From Pseudomonas wadenswilerensis (GTDB taxonomy: Bacteria; Pseudomonadota; Gammaproteobacteria; Pseudomonadales; Pseudomonadaceae), in contig NZ_UIDD01000011.1 in NCBI RefSeq assembly GCF_900497695.1, positions 62,001 to 126,000 on the forward strand: a DNA stretch of 64,000 nt, given 5' to 3'. A program made the translations under genes and the position numbers. Under the pieces are notes generated by a model. It was not told where the DNA came from and made no database searches. It worked only from the letters and a program-made list of their open reading frames with translations. Of this stretch, positions 55,634 through 62,521 are shown one piece after another; position 1 is the first letter of the stretch, and each line of letters starts with the position of its first letter.

Positions 55634-57274
55634 ATGTCAGGTATGCAAACCGGACTGCACGCCCAGAAGGCGCTCGCCACCACCGTGGTCGCCGACCTCG
55701 ATGCCCTGTTCAGTGTCGACGGCATCAAGATTCCCGGCCCCGACACCCGCGTCGTATTGGTCATCGACGGCCACCACACCATCAAGTACCACCGCCTCGG
55801 CCTGCCGGCCAAACCGCCAGCCAGCGGCAAGCCGGTGCTGCGTTTTGAAGGCGGCGAACACACCGCCATCGGCGACAACGCCCTGCTGCGCTTCAGCCAG
55901 GACAGCGCGCCGATTCCAGCCTGGAAAGTCGCCCTGCACCTGGCCAATGGCCTGACCCTCAGTTACGGCCAGATCGTCGCTCTGGGCGGCGACTTCTATG
56001 GCATTCCCGAGCGGCCGATTGCCGATGGCGCCAATGCTGAAGAACGCGTCCAGCGTTTTGCTGCCGCCTTTGATTCGCTGGCCGTGCTTCCCGCCTCCCG
56101 GGAAGAAGCCGGCAAGATCCTCGCGGTCATGCAGCAAGAAATCGCCGCTGCCAACCAGGCGATCAAAGACGGTCGCCAGCCCCACGAAGCCTACGATCAG
56201 TTGGGCGATACCCTCTCGGAAGAATGGAACAAGATCACCGGCGGTGGCAGCTTCGTCTCGCCGATGTTCCCCCTGGGCCGCTACCTCAAGCTTGCCGCCA
56301 GCAACTGGGACCACTTTGGTGAATGGGCGCTGCTGGCCTACATCGCCGGGCACACCGCGGCCCTGCGCCAGGCCGTGAAAGCACGGGCCAGTGGCGATGA
56401 CGGGCAACTGGAACTGGCCTACGCGATGAACGCCTTCGCTGATCACTTCCTCACCGACCTGTTCTCGGCCGGCCATGTGCGTGTACCGCGCAAGGCGATC
56501 AAGGACAACGTCACCCCGGCCGACCTCGGCTCGCTGATCTCGCGTTTCATGCACGATGAAGACAGCAAGTACGGCCTGGTGCTGCGCAATGCCCAGGGCG
56601 ATACCTGGCGTGGTTATGGCGACAAGCGCTATTTCGACAGCATCGACGTGACCAACCGCAAGCAGGTGGGCCTGGCCGTGCAGAAGTCTGTCGATGAAAT
56701 TTTCCAGGCTTTCGACACGGGCAATCTACCTGCGCCGACAGCCTACGGTGCGCTGCGCATCGCCGCCGACCTGCAGGCCGCAGTAGAAGGGCAAGTGCCG
56801 GGCAACTTCGCGCCGCTGTTTGCCCTGCGCAACGGCAAACTGATGCGCCGCGCCGACGTCAACAACCTCAATGACCCGGCGCAGATCGACAACTGGTGGG
56901 GCTGGAGTACTTACCTGCTGCTCAAGGACTACACCCCGAACAAACCCACCGGCCACCTCGAAGCCCCTGCCGGAGCCCCGAGCGTTCGCGCCGACGGCTG
57001 GCAGACCCAGGTGCCGAGCCAGCCAAACTGGCTGCCTGGTCATGCCGTGCGTTACGCAGTGAGTGTGGTCAACGGCCTGAACGAATCGTACATCGGCCCG
57101 TGGAGCGACTATGCCGAATTGACTGAGCGCTTCCAGCCGACCCTGACGGTGCCGGTGGACACCTCCGGCAAGTCTGTTTCGCGCAACCTGTTCCGCCAGT
57201 TCCGCGGCGGCTCGCCGGAACTGATCGCCTCGCTGGATGCGGGCACCACGACCTATATCGATCAACACCAGTGA
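55634..57274 (+). CDS. Zinc-dependent phospholipase C-like protein, SOS-box controlled
   Basis: 546 residues without a signal peptide. The middle resembles the Zn-phospholipase C/S1-P1 nuclease fold: NWDHFGEWALLAYIAGHTAAL (D226, H227, H240) and ADHFLTDLFSAGH (H271, D275, H281), which reproduces the H-x3-D-x5-H spacing of bacterial phospholipase C. The C-terminal ~90 residues look like a fibronectin-III-type repeat (YAVSVVNGLNESYIGPWSDY). The N-terminal ~120 residues are unlike known domains. ATG 55634 follows AAAGGAGTTGAAT. A leaderless PC-hydrolysing phospholipase C has been described in P. fluorescens. A small gene follows 14 nt downstream. Confidence 0.82.
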   Translation: MSGMQTGLHAQKALATTVVADLDALFSVDGIKIPGPDTRVVLVIDGHHTIKYHRLGLPAKPPASGKPVLRFEGGEHTAIGDNALLRFSQDSAPIPAWKVALHLANGLTLSYGQIVALGGDFYGIPERPIADGANAEERVQRFAAAFDSLAVLPASREEAGKILAVMQQEIAAANQAIKDGRQPHEAYDQLGDTLSEEWNKITGGGSFVSPMFPLGRYLKLAASNWDHFGEWALLAYIAGHTAALRQAVKARASGDDGQLELAYAMNAFADHFLTDLFSAGHVRVPRKAIKDNVTPADLGSLISRFMHDEDSKYGLVLRNAQGDTWRGYGDKRYFDSIDVTNRKQVGLAVQKSVDEIFQAFDTGNLPAPTAYGALRIAADLQAAVEGQVPGNFAPLFALRNGKLMRRADVNNLNDPAQIDNWWGWSTYLLLKDYTPNKPTGHLEAPAGAPSVRADGWQTQVPSQPNWLPGHAVRYAVSVVNGLNESYIGPWSDYAELTERFQPTLTVPVDTSGKSVSRNLFRQFRGGSPELIASLDAGTTTYIDQHQ

Positions 57275-57288
57275 TAAGGAAATCACTC

Positions 57289-57477
57289 ATGAGCATTACC
57301 CTGAACATTGAACTGGCGTCGGGCCAGTCGCTCAAGGATGTACCCCTGGAACTGCTGCGCGATGGCGTGGTGATCAGCCGCGCCAAGCTGGCTGCAACGG
57401 GCAAGGTGGTGTTTGATGCCGCGCCCGGGGCCGGGCAGTTGGCAGTGCGGGTGGATCGAACGATCCTGAATCGCTAA
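57289..57477 (+). CDS. Small beta-rich protein in the SOS-box operon
   Basis: 62 residues (MSITLNIELASGQSLKDVPL start) predicted as a beta-strand-rich single domain (LELLRDGVVISRAKLAATG, FDAAPGAGQLAVRVD). No signal peptide, membrane helix or known motif was recognised. AAGGAAATCACTC precedes the ATG. Its 14-nt distance from the phospholipase-like gene implies co-expression. Roles as a partner, inhibitor or immunity protein are possible but only inferred. Confidence 0.72.
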   Translation: MSITLNIELASGQSLKDVPLELLRDGVVISRAKLAATGKVVFDAAPGAGQLAVRVDRTILNR

Positions 57478-57490
57478 GGGCTGCTTCGCA

Positions 57491-57572
57491 CCCCATCGCC
57501 GGCAAGACCGGCTCCCACAAAGGTCAGTGCCATGCACAATTCCTGTGGGAGCTGGCCTTGCCAGCGATGGGG
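57491..57572. repeat. REP palindrome after the SOS-box operon
   Basis: 29-nt arms (57491-57519 and 57544-57572), CCCCATCGCCGGCAAGACCG onward, with a few mismatches. Contains an uninterrupted CCGGCTCCCACA (57508-57519), the IS target sequence. Confidence 0.85.
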
Positions 57573-57592
57573 CCAGAACAGATTTGAAGCTA

Positions 57593-58153
57593 TCAGCGCC
57601 GCACCGGGCGCTTCTGCAGTTTGCGCTGCAAGGTCCGCCGATGCATGCCCAAGGCCCGGGCCGTGGCGGAGATATTGCCTTCATGCTCGGTCAGCACGCG
57701 CTGGATGTGTTCCCACTGCAGGCGGTCCACCGACATCGGGTTTTCCGGCACCAGGCTGTCGAGGTCGGCGTGTTCGGAGAGCAGCGCGGCCAGCACATCG
57801 TCGGCATCGGCCGGCTTGCACAGGTAGTTGCAGGCGCCGCGCTTGATCGCCTCGACCGCAGTGGCGATGCTCGAGTAACCGGTGAGGATCACCACGCGCA
57901 TTTCCGGGTCCAGCTCCAGCAGCTTGGGCAGCAGTACCAAGCCGGAATCGCCGTCCATCTTCAAGTCCAGCGTGGCGTAGTCCGGCACGTCGTCCTGGGC
58001 GATTTTCAGGCCCTCCTCGGCAGAACCTGCGGTGCTCACGCGAAAGCCGCGGCGACTCATGGCCCGGGCCATCACCCGGGTAAAGGTGGCGTCGTCGTCA
58101 ACCAGCAGCAGGTGCGGCAGCTCTTCGCCTTCAACCTGGATTTCATCACTCAT
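57593..58153 (-). CDS. roxR: Response regulator RoxR (PrrA/RegA/ActR family)
   Basis: 186 residues. Receiver domain with the phospho-aspartate in YATLDLKMDGDSG, then a Fis-type helix-turn-helix (HEGNISATARALGMHRRTLQRKL). RoxR controls terminal oxidase genes in response to redox state, with RoxS. ATG 58153 overlaps the roxS stop (TGATG). Confidence 0.94.
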   Translation of the reverse strand: MSDEIQVEGEELPHLLLVDDDATFTRVMARAMSRRGFRVSTAGSAEEGLKIAQDDVPDYATLDLKMDGDSGLVLLPKLLELDPEMRVVILTGYSSIATAVEAIKRGACNYLCKPADADDVLAALLSEHADLDSLVPENPMSVDRLQWEHIQRVLTEHEGNISATARALGMHRRTLQRKLQKRPVRR

Positions 58154-59409
58154 CACACATCTCCTCGCGCGTCACGCGGCAGGCGCAGCTCGGTGAGCGT
58201 ACCGCCTTCCTCATGACTATAGAGTTTTACCGAGCCGCCAGCACGGGTCACGCTGGCCTTGCTCAAGAACAGGCCCAGGCCGAAGCCTTTGCCCTTGGTG
58301 GTAAAGAAGGGTTTTCCAATCGATTCGGCAATGGCCGCCGGCACGCCGGGGCCGTGGTCGCGGATGCTGATCACCATGTCCTGGGCGTCCCAGTCCAGGC
58401 GTACTTCCAGATCATCCGGGCAGGCATCGGCGGCGTTGTTCAACAGGTTCAGCAAGGCCTGGGTCAGGTCCGGCGGCGGCGCCAGGCGCGGCACGCTGCC
58501 CTGGCCCAGGCGCTGGAAGCGGTAGCTGGCCTCCGGGCGCATCAGGTGCCAGCGGTTGAGCGCCTCGTCAAGCCAGAAGGTCACTTCCTGGTTCTCGACC
58601 GCCAGGCGCCGGTTGGCTTCCGCGGCGCGCACCAGGTTCTGCAGGGTCTCCTTGCACAGCTTGACCTGGTCCTGCAGCACCGCCAGGTCTTCCTGCAGCA
58701 GCGGGTCGCTGTGGTCCTGGCGCATTTCCTTGATCAGCACGCTCATGGTCGCCAGCGGCGTGCCCAGTTCATGGGCGGCGCCAGCGGCCTGGGTGGCCAC
58801 GGCCAGCAGTTGCTGGTCACGCAGTCCCTCCTCGCGGCGCTCAGCGCGCAGTTGCTCCTGGCGACGCAGCTCTTCGGCCATTTTCGCGGCGAAGAAGGTA
58901 ATCACGGCGGCGGCCAGGGCGATACTCAGCCACATGCCGTAGACCTGCATCTTCTCCCGGGCCATGGGGAAGGTTTCGAGCGGATAGAACTGCACCAGCA
59001 GCAGGCTGTAGGCCGCCAGGGCGATACCGGAGAGGATCAGCGAGTAAACCCAGGGCAAGGTCACCGCAGCGATGGCCAGCGGCACCAGGTAATAGGACAC
59101 GAAGGGGTTGGTCGAACCGCCCGAGTAATACAGCAAGGCACTGTGGATCAACAGGTCACAGGCCAGCTGGAAGGCATACTCCAGCTCGGTGACCGGCAAG
59201 GTCAGGCGCAGGCGCAAGGCCGTGAACGCGCACAGCAGCATCGACAGGCCGAGGGTGATGACCAGCGACAGCCACGGCAGCGGCAGTAGTTCGGTCCAGT
59301 AGGCGACACCGACCGAGCCGGCCTGGGCAGCAAGCACCAGGATGCGGATGAAGGTCAGGCGCCAGAGGTTCTGACGGGTTGCAGACAACATTTGTACGGG
59401 GGCGAGCAT
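58153..59409 (-). CDS. roxS: Redox sensor histidine kinase RoxS (RegB/PrrB family)
   Basis: 418 residues: six hydrophobic helices in the first ~190 residues, including YYSGGSTNPFVSYYLVPLAIA, then the H-box HELGTPLATMSVLI and the ATPase domain with RDHGPGVP and KGFGLGLFLSKA. AGGAGAGCTC precedes ATG 59409. First gene of roxSR. Confidence 0.94.
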   Translation of the reverse strand: MLAPVQMLSATRQNLWRLTFIRILVLAAQAGSVGVAYWTELLPLPWLSLVITLGLSMLLCAFTALRLRLTLPVTELEYAFQLACDLLIHSALLYYSGGSTNPFVSYYLVPLAIAAVTLPWVYSLILSGIALAAYSLLLVQFYPLETFPMAREKMQVYGMWLSIALAAAVITFFAAKMAEELRRQEQLRAERREEGLRDQQLLAVATQAAGAAHELGTPLATMSVLIKEMRQDHSDPLLQEDLAVLQDQVKLCKETLQNLVRAAEANRRLAVENQEVTFWLDEALNRWHLMRPEASYRFQRLGQGSVPRLAPPPDLTQALLNLLNNAADACPDDLEVRLDWDAQDMVISIRDHGPGVPAAIAESIGKPFFTTKGKGFGLGLFLSKASVTRAGGSVKLYSHEEGGTLTELRLPRDARGDV

Positions 59410-59610
59410 GAGCTCTCCTGATGAGTGCTCCAGGCGAATCGTCGCGAGTATACCGAAGCTGTGGCCTGGTCTGCAGTGATGCGGCAAAGCGCCACACTTT
59501 TTTACATAACAATGATGGCCATTTTGAACCTCACTACACTGTTGCCAGTCTTATGGGCCAGCGTGCAAAGGTTATGTCCGTGCCCGCGCCTCAATTTCAA
59601 GGAGTCATAC

Positions 59611-60327
59611 ATGTCTATCACCCGCAGCAGCGCCGCCCTGGTCATGGCCACCAGCTTGCTAGCCAGCCTTCCGGCACTGGCTGAAGAAGCGCCCCGCTAC
59701 AACCAGATTTCGCTGCGCGCCGAAGTCAGCAAGGAAGTGGCCCGCGACCTGATGGTCGTGACCCTGTACAGCGAAGCGCAGAATACCGACCCGGGCAAGC
59801 TGGCCACGCAAATCACCGAGACCATGAACAAGGCGGTGAAACAGGCCCGCGAAGTCAAGGACGTGAAGATCAGCCAGGGCAGCCGCAACAGCTATCCGAT
59901 CTACGACAACAAGGGCCAGAAGATCACCGGCTGGCGTGAGCGCGCCGAACTGCGCCTGGAAAGCGCCGACTTCCCGGCCCTGTCGCAACTTACCGGTACC
60001 CTGCTGCAGGACCTGAAAATGGGCGGCATGGACTTCTCCATCGCCCCGGCCACACGCAAGACCAGCGAGGACGACCTGCTCAAGGATGCCGTCAACGCCT
60101 TCAAGGCCCGCGCCCAACTGGCTACCGAAGCCCTGGGCGGCAAAGGCTACAAAGTGGTCAACCTCAACCTCAACAGCAGCGGCTACCCGCATCCTTATGC
60201 CCGTAGCGCGCCAATGATGATGAAAGCCGGCATGGCCGAAGACGCTGCTGCCGTTCCGGAAATCGAAGCGGGCACCAGCCAGGTGACCCTCAGCGCCGAC
60301 GGCACCATCGAAGTCCAGATGCCCTGA
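59611..60327 (+). CDS. SIMPL-domain (DUF541) periplasmic protein
   Basis: 238 residues with an N-terminal signal peptide (SSAALVMATSLLASLPALAEE). The SIMPL domain includes ISLRAEVSKEVARDLMVVTLY and IYDNKGQKITGWRERAELRLES. Members such as BP26 and YggE form ring-like oligomers in the periplasm; function is unclear, oxidative-stress links are reported for YggE. CAAGGAGTCATAC gives the start at 59611; the upstream extension in the same frame is leader sequence. Confidence 0.88.
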   Translation: MSITRSSAALVMATSLLASLPALAEEAPRYNQISLRAEVSKEVARDLMVVTLYSEAQNTDPGKLATQITETMNKAVKQAREVKDVKISQGSRNSYPIYDNKGQKITGWRERAELRLESADFPALSQLTGTLLQDLKMGGMDFSIAPATRKTSEDDLLKDAVNAFKARAQLATEALGGKGYKVVNLNLNSSGYPHPYARSAPMMMKAGMAEDAAAVPEIEAGTSQVTLSADGTIEVQMP

Positions 60328-60641
60328 TCGACGTTACTTTTCCGCTGTTTCGCGGCAGCTTCGGCTGCCGCGAACGCTGTTACTTGTAGCACCTCGCGCC
60401 CCAATTTAGTGCAAAGACTGACTCGATATAGAGATATCGTCTTCGAAACACACTGAAACACCCCCTCGCAAACGATCAACTCCGTAAAAAATTATACGGA
60501 TGCGACATTCCTGTACGTTCGTCCCACTGTTTTCTGTCACACATCCCTTTGAGTGTTGCATTGGGTATGGGGCCTGCATAAGTATCCGCAGGTCGGCTCA
60601 CAAGGCCCCCTCAAATCAAAAATGACAACAATGAGGCCACC
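60328..60641. other. Upstream control region of the dppA-like pair
   Basis: No gene is seen. It holds a TTCG-loop hairpin (11-bp stem, 60349-60359 with 60364-60374), stable but without a T-tract. It also holds a palindrome CGATAT-AGAG-ATATCG (60424-60439) and a second inverted repeat TCCGTA-N8-TACGGA (60481-60500). The two palindromes are operator candidates for the following gene. No strong sigma-70 or sigma-54 promoter is clear. Confidence 0.5.
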
Positions 60642-62267
60642 ATGCTCAAACACGCGGTCATTCCGTTTCTGGTCGGCGCAGGCTTGCTTGCCAGCGCACC
60701 CTCCGCCCTTGCGGCGACTAACCTGGTGTTTTGCTCCGAAGGCAGCCCCGCGGGCTTCGACCCGGGCCAGTACACCACCGGAACCGACTTCGATGCTTCA
60801 GCCGAGACCGTCTTCAACCGCCTGAGCCAGTTCGAGCGTGGCGGCACCGCGGTCATCCCGGGCCTGGCGACCAGCTGGGACATTTCCGAGGATGGCCTGA
60901 CCTATACCTTCCACCTGCGCGAAGGGGTCAAGTTCCACACCACCGAGTTCTTCAAGCCGACCCGCGCGTTCAACGCCGACGACGTGCTGTTCACCTTCAA
61001 TCGGATGCTCGACAAGGACATGCCGTTCCGCAAGGCGTATCCCACCGAGTTCCCGTACTTCACCGACATGGGCATGGACAAGAACATCGCCAAGGTCGAA
61101 AAGCTCGACGACCACACGGTCAAGTTCACCCTCAATGGCGTCGATGCCGCGTTCATCCAGAACCTGGCCATGAGCTTCGCCTCGATCCAGTCCGCCGAAT
61201 ACGCCGACCAGTTGCTCAAGCAGGGCAAGCCCGCCGACATCAACCAGAAGCCGATCGGCACCGGCCCGTTCGTGTTCAGCAAATACCAGAAAGACGCGCA
61301 GATCCGCTTCAAGGGCAACAAGGATTACTGGAAGCCTGACGATGTGAAGATCGACAACCTGATCTTCGCCATTACCACCGATGCCTCGGTGCGCATGCAG
61401 AAACTCAAGAAGAACGAGTGCCAGGTCACCCTGTTCCCGCGCCCGGCCGACATCGAACCGCTGAAGAACGACCCGAACCTGAAGATGCCTGACCAGGCCG
61501 GCTTCAACCTCGGCTACATCGCCTACAACGTGATGGACAAGATCAAGGGCAGCAACGAGCCTAACCCGATGGCCCAGCTCAAGGTCCGTGAAGCGCTGGA
61601 CATGGCGGTGAACAAGCAGCAGATCATTGACTCGGTGTACCAGGGCGCCGGCCAGATGGCAGTCAACGCCATGCCGCCGACCCAGTGGTCCTACGACACC
61701 ACCATCAAGGATGCCAAGTACGATCCGGAGAAGGCCAAGCAACTGCTAAAGGAAGCCGGCATCAAGGAAGGCACCGAGATCAACCTCTGGGCCATGCCGG
61801 TGCAACGCCCGTACAACCCCAACGCCAAGCTGATGGCCGAGATGCTGCAATCGGACTGGGCCAAGGTCGGCATCAAGGCCAAGATCATCAGCTACGAGTG
61901 GGGTGAGTACATCAAGCGCTCCAAAGGCGGCGAAAACGGCGCCATGCTGATTGGCTGGAGCGGCGACAACGGTGACCCGGACAACTGGCTGGGCACCCTG
62001 TTCGGTTGTGATGCCCTGGAAGGCAACAACTTCTCCAAATGGTGCTACAAGCCGTACGACGACCTGGTCAAGCAAGCCAAGGCCACCTCCGACCAGGCCA
62101 AGCGCACCGAACTGTACAAGCAAGCGCAACACATCCTCAAAGAACAGGTTCCGATGACACCCATCGCTCACTCGACGGTGTATCAACCTATGCGTTCAAC
62201 CGTACAGGACTTCAAGATCAGCCCGTTTGGCTTGAACTCCTTCTATGGGGTCAGCGTGACCAAGTAG
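60642..62267 (+). CDS. dppA: Dipeptide ABC transporter substrate-binding protein (DppA-like), first copy
   Basis: 541 residues with a signal peptide cleaved after about ALA-AT (residue 24). Family 5 solute-binding protein: FCSEGSPAGFDPGQYTTG, VIPGLATSWDISEDGLTYTF and LIGWSGDNGDPDNW. It binds di- or oligopeptides in the periplasm and delivers them to the Dpp permease, not present here. GAGGCCACC precedes the ATG. The downstream gene is a close paralogue. Confidence 0.93.
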   Translation: MLKHAVIPFLVGAGLLASAPSALAATNLVFCSEGSPAGFDPGQYTTGTDFDASAETVFNRLSQFERGGTAVIPGLATSWDISEDGLTYTFHLREGVKFHTTEFFKPTRAFNADDVLFTFNRMLDKDMPFRKAYPTEFPYFTDMGMDKNIAKVEKLDDHTVKFTLNGVDAAFIQNLAMSFASIQSAEYADQLLKQGKPADINQKPIGTGPFVFSKYQKDAQIRFKGNKDYWKPDDVKIDNLIFAITTDASVRMQKLKKNECQVTLFPRPADIEPLKNDPNLKMPDQAGFNLGYIAYNVMDKIKGSNEPNPMAQLKVREALDMAVNKQQIIDSVYQGAGQMAVNAMPPTQWSYDTTIKDAKYDPEKAKQLLKEAGIKEGTEINLWAMPVQRPYNPNAKLMAEMLQSDWAKVGIKAKIISYEWGEYIKRSKGGENGAMLIGWSGDNGDPDNWLGTLFGCDALEGNNFSKWCYKPYDDLVKQAKATSDQAKRTELYKQAQHILKEQVPMTPIAHSTVYQPMRSTVQDFKISPFGLNSFYGVSVTK

Positions 62268-62521
62268 CAGCCAACCGGATCGGCCCCGCGACGCCACACG
62301 GCACCCGGGGCCGTACCCTGATGGCCTGGCAGGTCAACCGCTAGCGCATCGACACGGAACCGTCGCCCGCCCTATCGGATACCTCCTACACACCTCTGCG
62401 TAATCGCACCTATCTGCAACGCCCTGATGGACCTACCGTCAAGGGTGCAGCGTAGTCGGCGCGATTCGTACAGCTGTGCGCCATGGACCACGTGAAAAAC
62501 AACAAGAGAGAAGGGACTGTC

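Noticed and set aside
60349..60374. TTCG-loop hairpin after the SIMPL gene as a terminator
   Set aside because: The 11-bp stem is strong but no run of T follows, so a Rho-independent terminator is not supported. It is mentioned only as structure.
60540..60600. Sigma-54 promoter before dppA (TGGGGCCTGCATAAG-like)
   Set aside because: The GG/GC doublets and spacing do not fit the -24/-12 consensus.
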